Below are positions 36,812-45,925 of a DNA stretch of 64,000 bases, piece after piece. Position 1 is the first letter of the stretch, and every line of letters starts with the position of its first letter. The translations under genes and the position numbers were made by a program. Source of the DNA: Brevundimonas goettingensis (GTDB taxonomy: Bacteria; Pseudomonadota; Alphaproteobacteria; Caulobacterales; Caulobacteraceae); contig NZ_CP062222.1 in the NCBI RefSeq assembly GCF_017487405.1, positions 3,915,501 through 3,979,500 on the forward strand. Reading direction: 5' to 3'. The notes below the pieces were generated by a model that saw nothing but the letters and a program-made list of their open reading frames with translations, searched no databases and was not told the DNA's origin.

Positions 36812-37152
36812 GCCGCCGTTCCGCAGCAGGTGCGGGCCATTTCGGCGAGAGGCGTGCAGACTTCCGGATGACCGTTGCAGCAGTCCTCCACCAGCCAGCC
36901 CAGCAGCGACTGCATCCGGTCGAAACGGGCGGCGTAGAGGATAGACCGACCCTCGCGACGGGACATCGTCAGTCCCGCCTGCGACAGGATACTGAGATTG
37001 GCAGAGAGGGTGTTGGGCAGGACTTCCAGTGTCCGCGCGATCTCGCCCGCCGCCATCCCCTCCGGTCCGGCCCGGACCAGCAGCCGAAAGACGGCGAGCC
37101 GCCCCGGATGGCCGAGGGCGGACAGCATTTCGGCGGCGGATATCGATTCCAT
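36808..37152 (-). CDS. arsR: ArsR-family arsenic-responsive repressor
   Basis: The 114-residue protein is a winged-helix ArsR repressor: SALGHPGRLAVFRLLVRAG, EIARTLEVLPNTLSANLSIL (recognition helix) and the wing SRREGRSILYAARFD. The arsenite site is probably made by the C-terminal cysteines in VEDCCNGHPEVC and ARTCCG, since the alpha-3 CxC of the plasmid R773 type is absent. It heads the ars operon. An inverted repeat overlapping its start codon (37152-37173) is a likely autoregulatory operator. Confidence 0.95.
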   Translation of the reverse strand: MESISAAEMLSALGHPGRLAVFRLLVRAGPEGMAAGEIARTLEVLPNTLSANLSILSQAGLTMSRREGRSILYAARFDRMQSLLGWLVEDCCNGHPEVCTPLAEMARTCCGTAA

Positions 37153-37173
37153 ATTTCCAGTAATATAGAAATA
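37152..37173. promoter_or_regulatory. Candidate ArsR operator
   Basis: TATTTC at 37152-37157 and GAAATA at 37168-37173 form a 6-bp inverted repeat with a 10-bp AT-rich centre. It touches the arsR start and lies in the only gap between arsR and the divergent SseB gene. Position and symmetry fit ArsR autorepression. Confidence 0.5.
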
Positions 37174-37229
37174 ATGTGCGATACAAGCCTTCGATTGACG
37201 GCGCCGTCTCGCGCGGCGAAGGATCGGGC

Positions 37230-38012
37230 ATGACCGATTTTCTGACCGCCGTCTCGCCCGCCCCCACAGACGCGCCCCTGAACGGGCTGGAGCAGGTGAT
37301 CGACGCCGCCATGGCCGATCCCCAGCACTGGCGCGCCTTCGAGGAGCTGCTGGCGACCGTTGACCTGTTCCTGGCGCCGGACGGGGCGACCCTCGCCGCG
37401 ATCGCGCCCGGCGCGACCGGCATGCGCACCCTGCGGCCCGACGAGGGGATGGACGTCAAGGGCGTGACCCTTGACGACGGCCGTGTGGCCGCCGGCGTCT
37501 TCACCGATCCGCGCCGGCTGCAGTCGATCTGGGGCGAGGACACCACATTCATCGCCATGAACGGTCGTCAGGTGCTGCACCTGTTCCGCGAGGGGCCGAT
37601 CATCCTGAACCCCGGCTCGACCCGGGCGATGGTGTTCCAGAAGGACGACATCGCCGACCTGCTGGCCGCCGCAAACCGCCATGCCGAGACCTTGAAGGCC
37701 GGCGGCGGACGGCCCAGCGGCAAGGTCCATCTGAGCGCGCCCGAGCCCGTTCCGACGGTGCTGGTCGAGCGTCTGGCCGCGGCCTTCGGACCGGTCGGCG
37801 GCACGGGGATCACCGCCGCCTGGCTGGCCCGCGCCCACTGGAGCGAGGCCGACCGCCGGGGCTGGTATCTGGACGTCCGCACCGCCCGCCCGTCCGACGA
37901 AATCCGCGCCATGGTCCAGCGCGCCGTCTCCGGCGTGAACTTCGGCACGGACACTCTGGATGTGGCCGTCGGTCCCGCGAAGGAAGACGGCGTCGGAGTA
38001 CGGGTGATCTGA
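37230..38012 (+). CDS. SseB-family protein
   Basis: From ATG 37230 (AAGGA 6 nt upstream) the product has 260 residues. It has the SseB N-terminal domain (LEQVIDAAMADPQHWRAFEE, then VKGVTLDDGRVAAGVFTD, FIAMNGRQVLHLF) and an SseB C-terminal domain (VPTVLVERLAAAFGPVG through WYLDVRTARPSDEIRA). SseB proteins are linked to serine sensitivity or type VII-like enhanced-serine phenotypes, but their biochemistry is unclear. It is divergent from arsR and probably unrelated to arsenic. Confidence 0.85.
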   Translation: MTDFLTAVSPAPTDAPLNGLEQVIDAAMADPQHWRAFEELLATVDLFLAPDGATLAAIAPGATGMRTLRPDEGMDVKGVTLDDGRVAAGVFTDPRRLQSIWGEDTTFIAMNGRQVLHLFREGPIILNPGSTRAMVFQKDDIADLLAAANRHAETLKAGGGRPSGKVHLSAPEPVPTVLVERLAAAFGPVGGTGITAAWLARAHWSEADRRGWYLDVRTARPSDEIRAMVQRAVSGVNFGTDTLDVAVGPAKEDGVGVRVI

Positions 38013-38131
38013 GACGCTGCCGGAAGCGGGCCTTGGAGGGGGCGGCTATGGGGGGCGGTTGCTTCCCAGCTGGCTAATGTGTCTGCTGGGTCAGGCCAAC
38101 TTGCCGGCTGTACCCGTCCAAGGAACGGCGC

Positions 38132-38452
38132 ATGTCGAAGGTCGATTTTCGAAACAATCGTGCATACACCGCAACGCACGTTGCGACGGGTCGCAGGGGC
38201 GACTTACGTCTGCACGATCGTGTCGCATCCCGTGGTCGAGGAATGAGACAAACGGCGGCAGCGACCTTCGAAGCGTTCTTCACGTTCGATGCCCCGTTCA
38301 TCTGTCCGCTCTCTGAAGTGCCGGAGAACGGTGGCTACTTCCTGGAAGAAGACGGAATGGCGGAAGTGACCCAGCTCGTCGGGCGGTTCGCTAGCTGCGA
38401 CGAACGCGAAGCCTGGCTGGATGCACAGTTCGGAAGCGGTAGCAGACGTTAA
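38132..38452 (+). CDS. Hypothetical protein, 106 residues
   Basis: The frame starts at ATG 38132 with AAGGA 8 nt upstream. The N-terminal half is Arg-rich (MSKVDFRNNRAYTATHVATG) and the C-terminal half acidic (GYFLEEDGMAEVTQLVGRF, EREAWLDAQFG). No domain, signal peptide or membrane segment is recognised. GC skew by codon position is less marked than in neighbours. A competing minus-strand frame (38204-38467) lacks a comparable ribosome site. The gene is plausible but unproven. Confidence 0.45.
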   Translation: MSKVDFRNNRAYTATHVATGRRGDLRLHDRVASRGRGMRQTAAATFEAFFTFDAPFICPLSEVPENGGYFLEEDGMAEVTQLVGRFASCDEREAWLDAQFGSGSRR

Positions 38453-38764
38453 GCCACCCGTCCGCAACAGGTCGGTCGCCGTCGCCTATCGCCGCTCCCC
38501 GCGCGGATCGCATCCCTGCGACCAGTCCACCCCCTGAATGCAGAAACGGCCCGGCGCCCCACGCCGGGCCGTTGATCTGTGCAGATCCGGCCGTCTCCCC
38601 CGAAACGGCCGCAGAGGTGGAGAGAGCCACCTGTTCGGAAGACGTCGCGACCTGTCAGTCACCTCAAGCCAAAGGCGATTGGCATCCGTGGAGGCTCGGG
38701 AAGGCTTGCCAGAGCGTCGGCGACCGGCGAGGTTCGAATATCTTCGTTCCTTGAGGGTGATCCC
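38453..38764. other. Intergenic region with strong hairpins
   Basis: This 312-bp gap holds a perfect 12-bp hairpin (AACGGCCCGGCG at 38545-38556 with CGCCGGGCCGTT at 38562-38573, loop CCCCA) and a smaller GGCCGT/ACGGCC stem at 38588-38609. Neither has a plus-strand T run. The remainder should contain the promoter of the S9 peptidase gene. I see no gene. Confidence 0.6.
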
Positions 38765-40714
38765 ATGCGCGCCGCCTGTCTGATCTCGACCCTGGCTCTC
38801 TCCTGGGCGGCGGCCTTGCCCGCCCTGGCCCAGACGGCGGAGGGGGCGGCGGTCTGGCCGATCGCGGCGGATATTCCGAAGCCGCAGCCGGTCAGCGTGC
38901 CGCTGGCGGGATCGGCGACGCCGGATGTGACCCGCTATCTGATGGCCAGCGGGCCCAGCGAGGCGGCCCTGTCGCCGGACGGGACGCAACTGGCCTTCGT
39001 CAGCACTGTCACGGGCGAGCCTCAGGTCTGGATCGTCGGCCTGGACGGCCAGAACGGGTCGGGGGCGCCGCGTCGGCTGACCTATGGTCTCGGCATCGAC
39101 GGGGTGATGTGGACGCCGGACGGCAAGGCCATTCTGTACGGCGCCGACAAGGGCGGAGACGAACGGTTCGGCCTGTATTCGGTGACGCCCGACGGAATGA
39201 AGGAGGTGGAGGTCCTGCCGCGCAGCGACGCCTTCACCTTTCCGGGGGATTTCGGGCCGGACGGGAAGACCATCCTCTATGCGACGACCGCCGGCGGCCG
39301 CGACGGCTTCGACCTCTATTCAGCGGCGCTGGACGGCAGCGGGTCGAAGCTGATCGGGCCGGGGCGGCTTGGCCTCTATCCGGCGGATGTGCAGCCGCAT
39401 GGGTCGCTGATGCTGATGCAGGAGGCGCGCGGCGAGCGGGGCAACGACCTGAGCCTGATGGACCTTAAGACCGGCAAGGAGGAGAGCCTGCGCAAGCCGG
39501 CCGAGCCGACCGTCTATCACGGGATCAGCTGGTCGCCGGACGGGTCGGGCTTCTTCCTGGCGACGGACGAGGGCCACGACCATGCGGTGCTGGGCCACTA
39601 TGATCTGGCGTCGCGCCAGCTACATATCATCGCCGAGCCGGAGCATGAGGTGCTCAATACAGCCCTGAGCCCGGACGGGAAGATCCTCGTCTATGCGACC
39701 GACGACACCGGCTTCGTGAAGCTGAATGCGCTGGACCTGACGACGGGTCGCCCCCTGCCGACGCCGGATCTGCCGGCCGGGACCTACAGCTTCGGCTTCG
39801 CCCATGACGCCCCGGTGCTGTCGATCCTGATCAAGGGGCCGACGACCCCGGGCGAGGTGTGGATCTGGAAGCCCGAGACCAATGAGGCGCGGCGGGTGGT
39901 TGCGCCCGATCCGGCGGGGATCGACCTGGCCGGACTGGTCACGCCGGAGCCGGTCCGGTTCACGGCGCGGGACGGGGTCGCGTTGAGCGGGTTGCTGTAC
40001 CGGCCCAAGGGCGCGACGGGGCCGGTCCCGGTCTTCCTGAGGCTGCACGGCGGGCCGACCAGCCATGCCCGCGTCGACTGGAAGCCGGACATGCAGTACC
40101 TGGTCGCGCGCGGGATCGCGGTGCTGGACTTCAACTATCGCGGCTCGGACGGCGACGGGAAGGCCGGGGCGGCGCTGAACGACCGCAGGCTCAGGGTCAA
40201 TGAGGTCGGCGACCTGGCCGACGCCGTGGCCTGGATCAAGGCGCAGCCCGGGCTGGACGGATCGAAGGTTGCGGTCGGCGGCCCCTCCTACGGCGGCTAT
40301 CTGACCAATGCGGTTCTGGGCGCCTATCCCGACCTGTTCGTCGCCGGGGTCAGCGAGGTGGGGGTCGCCGACTGGGTGCGCAATCTGGAGAACGCGGCGC
40401 CGTCGCTGCAGGCCTCGGACCGGGTCGAATACGGCGACGTCCACGACCCCGACGACCGCGCCTTCTTCGCCTCCATCTCGCCGATGAACAACGCCGCGAA
40501 GATCCGGACGCCCCTGCTGGTCCAGGTCGGCGCCAACGATCCGAGGAACGGGGCGGGCGAGCAGGACGCCTTCGTCACCGCCATTCGCGAGGCGGGCGGG
40601 ACGGTGACCTATATGCGCTACGAGGGCGAGGGGCACATCCTGTCGGACCTGCCCAACATCATCGACTTCTACCGCGCCAAGGCGGCCTTCCTGCTGGAGC
40701 ATTTCGGGCGCTAG
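38765..40714 (+). CDS. Secreted prolyl-oligopeptidase-type S9 peptidase
   Basis: From ATG 38765 the 649-residue product has a signal peptide (MRAACLISTLALSWAAALPA, then LAQ), a WD40-like beta-propeller (SPDGTQLAFVS, TPDGKAILYG, SPDGSGFFLA repeats) and a C-terminal S9 catalytic domain. The nucleophile is Ser508 in VAVGGPSYGGYLTN; the acid is in LVQVGANDPRNG and the His in YEGEGHILSD. It should cleave short peptides in the periplasm. A longer frame from 38579 lacks any features, so I use the start before the signal peptide. Confidence 0.94.
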   Translation: MRAACLISTLALSWAAALPALAQTAEGAAVWPIAADIPKPQPVSVPLAGSATPDVTRYLMASGPSEAALSPDGTQLAFVSTVTGEPQVWIVGLDGQNGSGAPRRLTYGLGIDGVMWTPDGKAILYGADKGGDERFGLYSVTPDGMKEVEVLPRSDAFTFPGDFGPDGKTILYATTAGGRDGFDLYSAALDGSGSKLIGPGRLGLYPADVQPHGSLMLMQEARGERGNDLSLMDLKTGKEESLRKPAEPTVYHGISWSPDGSGFFLATDEGHDHAVLGHYDLASRQLHIIAEPEHEVLNTALSPDGKILVYATDDTGFVKLNALDLTTGRPLPTPDLPAGTYSFGFAHDAPVLSILIKGPTTPGEVWIWKPETNEARRVVAPDPAGIDLAGLVTPEPVRFTARDGVALSGLLYRPKGATGPVPVFLRLHGGPTSHARVDWKPDMQYLVARGIAVLDFNYRGSDGDGKAGAALNDRRLRVNEVGDLADAVAWIKAQPGLDGSKVAVGGPSYGGYLTNAVLGAYPDLFVAGVSEVGVADWVRNLENAAPSLQASDRVEYGDVHDPDDRAFFASISPMNNAAKIRTPLLVQVGANDPRNGAGEQDAFVTAIREAGGTVTYMRYEGEGHILSDLPNIIDFYRAKAAFLLEHFGR

Positions 40715-40738
40715 GGGAGCCCCCCAGCGCCCGGAGCA

Positions 40739-43627
40739 TCACAGGCCCAGCGTCGGGCTGCCGAGGTCGAGCGAGGCCGCCGGGATGACGACCAGGTCGG
40801 GGTGTTTGGCGCGCAGGGCGTCGAGGAACAGCGACGAATTCCCGACCACCACCACATAGGCCCGGTCGGATCCGAGGGTGGAGACGGCGGCGGCCTGGAT
40901 CGTTTCGGGCGTGACCGCGTCGATCTTCGTCGCATAGGCCGTGCTCTCGTTCAGCGGCAGACCCAGGGTCACGGCGTCGGCGAGGAAGCCACCGAGGCCG
41001 CCCGTGGTCTCGATCGAGCGCGAGAAGCCGCCGGTCAGGAAGGTCTCACGGTCGGTCGCCGCCGTCGGGGTGACGGTCTCGGTCTTGAGCCTGTCGAGCT
41101 CGGCCAGGACCAGTTCGACGACATCGGCCGCACTTTCGTTTTTGGTCTGGGTCGAGGCGGTCAGGAGGGCGTTGTCGACGCGCGCGCCGAGGGCCGAATA
41201 GGCGCCGTAGCTGAGGCCGCGCTTGGCCCGGACCTCCTGGAACAGGTGACCGTTCTGACCGCCGCCGATGACGGCGTTGGCGACCGCCAGCGGATAGAAG
41301 GACGGATCGGAGCGGTTCGGACCGCGCACGGCGGCGGAGACGGCGGCCTGGCCCGAGCCGGGCAGGTCGACGACCACGACGCGCGGGGCCTGAACCTCGC
41401 CCGCGCGGGCGCCGACGGTCGGGACGGCGCCCGAAGGTCTGGCCCAGCCGCCCAGGGTGCGTTCGGCGAAGGCGAAGCCCTCCTCGGCGGTCATGCCGCC
41501 GGTGATGATGAGAGCGGCGTTGTCGGGCCGCCACCATGCGTCATGGAAGCCGACGATCTCGTCGCGCGAGATGGCGCCGAGCGAGGCCACGGTACCGGCC
41601 GAGGGCGCGCCGTAGGGGGCGGCGCCGTAGGCGATGCGGTTCAGGACCTGGGACGCCAGCGGACCGGGCTGACGCAGGGCGACGCGCAGGGCATTGACCG
41701 ACTGGACGCGCGACCGCTCCAGCTCTTCCGGCGAATAGGTCGGCTTCTGCACCACGTCGGACAGGACCGCGCCGACGGCGTCGGCCGAAGCCTTGGGCGC
41801 CGAGACGAACAGGGTGGTCGAATCCGCGCCAGCGCCGCCGCCGATATTGGCGCCGAGGGCCTCGAGCGTGCGGGCGATCTCGGGGGCGGTGCGGCCGCCG
41901 GCGCCCTGGGTGGCGAGGTTGGCGGTCATGGAGGCCAGGCCCGGACGGCCGGCCGGATCGGCCGCGGCGCCGCCGGCGATGACCAGCTGGGCGTTCATGA
42001 TCGGCAGGTCGGTCGACTTCGCCACGATGACGCGCAGGCCGTTCGGCAGGGTGCGTTCGGCGATGACCGGGGCGACCGCGGGGCGGGCGGCGCCGAGCGG
42101 CGGCGGGGCCTCGCGCTCGCCCTCGGGCTTGAGGGCGTTGGGCGGCAGGATCGCCGGCGGCACGGTCACGAAGGTCGGGACCGGGGCCGGGTTCTTCCAG
42201 TCCGTCTGATGATCGAAGTCGGGCGTGCCTTCCGGGCGCTGGCTTTCGTCGAGGTAGCGGATCGAGACCCGGCCGCTGTCGTCGAGGTACTGGCGAGCGA
42301 CGCGCTGCACGTCGGCGATGGTCACCGCCTTGATGGCGGCGACGCGCTTGTCGGGGCCGGACGGGTCGTGCTCGGCGATGACGGCCGAGCCGAGCGAGAA
42401 GGCGCGGCCTGAGGCAGTTTCGCGGCCGCGCAGCTCCTGCGACAACAGCTCGGTCTGGGCTTCCAGCAGTTCGGCCGGGGTGACGGCGGTGTCGCGGATG
42501 CGGGCGAGTTCGGCGTTGAGCGCCGCCTCGGCTTCGTCCACCGACTTGCCTTGGGCGACCGTGACCTGGGCCGTGATGGAGCCGCCCTCCTCGTCATCGC
42601 CGCCGGCGCGCAGGAAGGCCGAGGCGGCCAGCTGCTTGCCATAGACCAGCGACTGATACAGGCGGCTGGACTCGCCGCGCGACAGGATGGCGCTCATGAC
42701 CTCCAGGGCCGGGCCGTCGGGGTCCGAGGCGCTGACGCCCTGCCAGATGGCGGCGACGGCGGGCAGGGGAACGTTCGGGGCGTAGGCGACGATCGAACGC
42801 GGCTGGGTGCGTTTGACGAAGGCCGGGCGCTCGAAATGCGGGACCGGACGGGCCGGATTCTCGATGCCCGCGAAATACTGGTCGACCCAGCGGTCCAGCT
42901 GGGCTGGATCGAAATTGCCCGAGACGATCAGGGTCGCGGTCGCCGGACGGTAGTAGGCCTCGTGGAAGGCCAGGGCGTCGGGCAGGGTGGCGGTGTTCAG
43001 CTGTTCGATCGAGCCGATCACCTGGCGGCGATAGATGTGGTCGTCATAGGCGTTGTCGCCGATGACGAAGACGCCGAGGCGGCCGTAGGGCGGGGCGTAG
43101 ACGCGCTGGCGCAGCTCTTCCTTGACGATGTCACGCTCGGTCTTGAACACTTCCTCGTCGACCACGGGGCGGGCCATCCGCTCGGCGTGGGTCCACAGCA
43201 TCTGCTGCAGATACTGGGGCGGGACGGTCTCGTAATAGTTTGTGGTGTCCTGACCGGTGGAGGCGTTGCGCGTGCCGCCCGCGTTCTCGACCATGGTCGA
43301 GATCTGGCCGTAGGGCAGGTTGACGGTCTTGCGCGACAGGATGTGTTCGAACAAGTGGGCGAAGCCGGAGCGGCCCTCGGGATCGTCCTTGCCGCCGACG
43401 TCGTACCAGAGCTGGACCGTCACCGTGCCGGCGGTCGCATCGGGCATGGCGTAGACGTTGAGCCCGTTGGCCAGGGTGCGGTGGGTGAAGTTCAGCGGCG
43501 GCGGGGTCAGGGCCTCAAGGCCAGCGGCGGGCGCTTGAGGAGTCTGGGCCATGGCGGGGGCTCCGGCGACGAGCGCCAGCAGGGAGCAGCCAAAGACGAG
43601 TCCGCGAAGCGGGGCGAGGCGGGGCAT
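40739..43627 (-). CDS. M16-family zinc metallopeptidase, two-module secreted form
   Basis: The 962-residue protein has a signal peptide ending near residue 28 (GAPAMAQ) and two M16 halves. The first half carries the inverted zinc motif HLFEH at residues 91-95 with the downstream Glu in DEEVFKTERDIVKEELRQR. The second half (from about residue 520, ERTLPNGLRVIVAKS) lacks HxxEH and is the structural partner. It is a periplasmic peptidase of the pitrilysin/PqqL-like class, transcribed convergently with the S9 peptidase 24 nt away. Both may recycle peptides. Confidence 0.95.
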   Translation of the reverse strand: MPRLAPLRGLVFGCSLLALVAGAPAMAQTPQAPAAGLEALTPPPLNFTHRTLANGLNVYAMPDATAGTVTVQLWYDVGGKDDPEGRSGFAHLFEHILSRKTVNLPYGQISTMVENAGGTRNASTGQDTTNYYETVPPQYLQQMLWTHAERMARPVVDEEVFKTERDIVKEELRQRVYAPPYGRLGVFVIGDNAYDDHIYRRQVIGSIEQLNTATLPDALAFHEAYYRPATATLIVSGNFDPAQLDRWVDQYFAGIENPARPVPHFERPAFVKRTQPRSIVAYAPNVPLPAVAAIWQGVSASDPDGPALEVMSAILSRGESSRLYQSLVYGKQLAASAFLRAGGDDEEGGSITAQVTVAQGKSVDEAEAALNAELARIRDTAVTPAELLEAQTELLSQELRGRETASGRAFSLGSAVIAEHDPSGPDKRVAAIKAVTIADVQRVARQYLDDSGRVSIRYLDESQRPEGTPDFDHQTDWKNPAPVPTFVTVPPAILPPNALKPEGEREAPPPLGAARPAVAPVIAERTLPNGLRVIVAKSTDLPIMNAQLVIAGGAAADPAGRPGLASMTANLATQGAGGRTAPEIARTLEALGANIGGGAGADSTTLFVSAPKASADAVGAVLSDVVQKPTYSPEELERSRVQSVNALRVALRQPGPLASQVLNRIAYGAAPYGAPSAGTVASLGAISRDEIVGFHDAWWRPDNAALIITGGMTAEEGFAFAERTLGGWARPSGAVPTVGARAGEVQAPRVVVVDLPGSGQAAVSAAVRGPNRSDPSFYPLAVANAVIGGGQNGHLFQEVRAKRGLSYGAYSALGARVDNALLTASTQTKNESAADVVELVLAELDRLKTETVTPTAATDRETFLTGGFSRSIETTGGLGGFLADAVTLGLPLNESTAYATKIDAVTPETIQAAAVSTLGSDRAYVVVVGNSSLFLDALRAKHPDLVVIPAASLDLGSPTLGL

Positions 43628-43735
43628 GGGCGGAACTCCAGGGGCGCGTCAGGGGATGCGGGACCGTATCAGCAAGAACGCCGGTCGGAAGTTACGACCC
43701 TGTAATGTTGGGGCGGATGGCCGCGACTGTCGGTC

Positions 43736-43978
43736 TCAGTCGAACATCTCGGGCAGCTGGCCCGCCTTGAACAGGATGGTGGGGTTCTCGTCATAGTCGC
43801 CCATTTCGGTGTCGGCGGACACCGAAAAGGCCACGACGCCGAGCCGCAGGGGCGCCAGACGCTCGGCCTTGCGGCGGGCCTCCTCGGGCGTCTTGCAGCC
43901 GACCTGGGGTTCGGCCTTGAGGCCCTTGCCGCGTCCCTGGACATAGGCCTGGACGATGTAGACGGTTTCGGTGGCCAT
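43736..43978 (-). CDS. Hypothetical protein, 80 residues
   Basis: From ATG 43978 (AAGGA 6-10 nt upstream) the product starts MATETVYIVQAYVQGRGKGL and contains CKTPEEARRKAERLAP, then VAFSVSADTEMGDYDE. It looks like a small cytoplasmic alpha/beta protein. A longer start at 44029 would overlap the divergent gene's promoter. No named family is recognised; it is divergent from the next gene, 68 nt away. Confidence 0.7.
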   Translation of the reverse strand: MATETVYIVQAYVQGRGKGLKAEPQVGCKTPEEARRKAERLAPLRLGVVAFSVSADTEMGDYDENPTILFKAGQLPEMFD

Positions 43979-44046
43979 TGGCGGTCCTTGCAAAGGATCT
44001 GTGGGCGGCCTGTTCGGGGCGGGGGTCAAGCGCTAAACCGTCAGCC

Positions 44047-44466
44047 ATGACCTTGCGAACCCTCAGAGACCTGCCCGGCGTCGACGATCTGGAGCTGAAG
44101 GCGGTGATGAAGCCGCGCTTCGCCGATCCGGATGTGCCCGAAGGACGCGACGAGATCGACGCGCTTTCGACGGCTCTGTTCGGCTTGTCGCTTGAGGCGG
44201 CGGACGATACGGAGAAGCCCACCGACTGGGATCGGATCGAGCGGCTGTCGCCGTCCGACATGGTCGAGGCGTTCGAGGCCGAAGGCTGGGACGTTACCGA
44301 CAAGAAGAGGAAGCCGCTGAGGCTTCTGCCGCATCTGGCCCTGCCGCTGGCCCTTGCGATGCGGGGTGTCTCGGGCGAACTGCCGTTTTTGGCCGAGCCG
44401 GACGTCAAGGAAACGGACTGGGGCTCGAACCTGGCGGCGGAAGCGAGCCGGTTCCGGAAGCGGTAG
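44047..44466 (+). CDS. Hypothetical protein, 139 residues
   Basis: The start ATG 44047 opens MTLRTLRDLPGVDDLELKAV. The protein is acidic, has no signal peptide, and ends with a basic tail (EASRFRKR). A moderately hydrophobic region (LRLLPHLALPLALAMRGVSG) is too short and mixed to call a membrane segment. A TTG at 43978 would extend it by 23 residues but overlaps the divergent gene. Function unknown. Confidence 0.65.
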   Translation: MTLRTLRDLPGVDDLELKAVMKPRFADPDVPEGRDEIDALSTALFGLSLEAADDTEKPTDWDRIERLSPSDMVEAFEAEGWDVTDKKRKPLRLLPHLALPLALAMRGVSGELPFLAEPDVKETDWGSNLAAEASRFRKR

Positions 44467-44491
44467 CCCCACAATCCGTCATCCAATCCAT

Positions 44492-44618
44492 CACCGCTCA
44501 TCCCGGCGAAAGCCGGGATCCAGATACGGATCGGGTGTCAGCCGCAGAGCCGAGACGGCGCGAAACCTCAGGCGCCGCGTGTGAATCTGAACCCCGGCAT
44601 TCGCCGGGGTAAGCGGTG
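44492..44618. repeat. Inverted pair of REP-like elements
   Basis: Positions 44492-44525 and 44585-44618 are imperfect reverse complements (34 bp). Each contains its own palindrome, CCCGGC...GCCGGG. They share the CGCTCATCCCGGCGAA-type core with the inner pair at 20.6-20.7 kb. The pair fills the gap between convergent genes, as BIME elements usually do. Confidence 0.85.
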
Positions 44619-44626
44619 TTTGAGGG

Positions 44627-45304
44627 CTACTTCTTCGACGCCCTGAACGCCGCGATGTTGTCGACGGCCAGCTTCACATTGGCCTCGATGCCGGCCCAGT
44701 CCTTGGCCTTGATGGCGGCGTCGGTAATCAGTTTGGAGCCCATGCCCGCCGCGACGATGCCGGCGCCGAACCATTTGGCGATGGAGGCCTCGTCGGGGTC
44801 GACGCCGCCGGTCGGCATGATCTTGGTCCAGGGCATCGGGCCCAGCACCGCCTTGACGAAGTCGGCGCCGCCGACGCTGGAGCCCGGGAAGAGTTTGACG
44901 ATCTCGCAGCCCAACTCCTGGGCCTCGCCGATGTCCGTCACCGAGCCGCAGCCCGGGAAATAGGCGACCATATGCCGGTTGCAGACCTTCGCCACCTCGG
45001 GAACCAGGCAGGGCGAGACCACGAAGCGGGCGCCGCGCGACATATAGAGGGCGGCCGTCGGGGCATCGACGATGGAGCCGATGCCGAGCACGACTGACGG
45101 GTCGGTCCGGATCAGTTCGCGATGGATCTCGCCGAACAGGTCGGCGGCGAAATCGCCCCGGTTGGTGAACTCGACCGCCGGAGCGCCGCCGCGCGCGCAG
45201 GCGCGGATGATGTTCAGGCAGACCTCGGGATCCGGATGATAGAAGACGGGCGCCACACCTTGCGCTTCGAGGGCGGTCAGGACGGTCAGGCGGTTGTGGC
45301 GCAT
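44627..45304 (-). CDS. KDPG/KHG-type aldolase
   Basis: From ATG 45304 (MRHNRLTVLTALEAQGVAPV) the product has 225 residues, the normal size for the family; a start at 45373 would add 23 residues with no better ribosome site. It is a class I aldolase barrel: the Glu in PAVEFTNRGD, the Schiff-base Lys in CEIVKLFPGSSVGG and the phosphate loop MPTGGVDPDEASI. Such enzymes cleave 2-keto-3-deoxy-6-phosphogluconate to pyruvate and glyceraldehyde 3-phosphate in the Entner-Doudoroff pathway. This one is not beside edd or glk, so a related keto-acid substrate is possible. Confidence 0.88.
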   Translation of the reverse strand: MRHNRLTVLTALEAQGVAPVFYHPDPEVCLNIIRACARGGAPAVEFTNRGDFAADLFGEIHRELIRTDPSVVLGIGSIVDAPTAALYMSRGARFVVSPCLVPEVAKVCNRHMVAYFPGCGSVTDIGEAQELGCEIVKLFPGSSVGGADFVKAVLGPMPWTKIMPTGGVDPDEASIAKWFGAGIVAAGMGSKLITDAAIKAKDWAGIEANVKLAVDNIAAFRASKK

Positions 45305-45402
45305 GGGGAGGCTCTGGCTCGGCGTTGTGATGGGGGTGAGATAGGCCCCGGGCGCCGGGGCGTCATCAAACATTTGGTGTCAGTGGCGGCGCCGACGCTC
45401 GC

Positions 45403-45906
45403 CTATCCGACGACCCCGGCGTTCCAGCCGTGTTCGGTGAGGTCCGGTTGAGCATCGAAGAGGGTGACGTCGAACCCCTCTTCCCACGGAAATACGCCTG
45501 CCCGATCCGGCCATACGATCTGGACGCAGGGAAAGCTGTCGCCTGCATAGAACCACCGACTCCAGCCGAGATGGTCGGCATAGAAGCGCTCCGCGACCGG
45601 GAAGGCGTAGGCCGGAAAATTGCCGAAGACATCGAGCGTTCGTTGGCCGATGGCTATCGGCTTTCCTGACTTGGCGTCTCGAAACAGGTCCCAGAGGATG
45701 TCGTGCGCCACCTCGCTCTTCAGGCCACACACAATCACCTCAGGATGTTGTGCGTTCAGCCAGAAGCCTGTGGTGAACGAGAACCCCGGGCCTTCGGCGT
45801 CAGCGAAAACGTTGGTGCGAAACCAGCCGTGTTCCTTCACCTCAAGGACAAAGGCTCTTTCGGATGGATCAAGGGCTTCGGCAGGCGCGTCGAGGGCGGT
45901 TCTCAT
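45403..45906 (-). CDS. DUF4262 domain protein
   Basis: The 167-residue protein fits DUF4262: KEHGWFRTNVFADAEGPGFS, FTTGFWLNAQHPEVIVCGLK and LGWSRWFYAGDSFPCVQIVW. It is cytoplasmic, rich in Phe and Trp. The family has no known function. Composition is slightly less GC-rich than its neighbours. It lies 19 nt after the stop of the hydrolase gene upstream on the same strand. Confidence 0.85.
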   Translation of the reverse strand: MRTALDAPAEALDPSERAFVLEVKEHGWFRTNVFADAEGPGFSFTTGFWLNAQHPEVIVCGLKSEVAHDILWDLFRDAKSGKPIAIGQRTLDVFGNFPAYAFPVAERFYADHLGWSRWFYAGDSFPCVQIVWPDRAGVFPWEEGFDVTLFDAQPDLTEHGWNAGVVG

Positions 45907-45925
45907 GAGACTCGCATCGGATGGA

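Noticed and set aside
36812..37558. Long minus-strand extension of the aqpS reading frame
   Set aside because: It overlaps arsR in another frame and the SseB gene antisense, has no family features, and the GTG at 36811 overlaps the arsR stop as expected for coupled genes.
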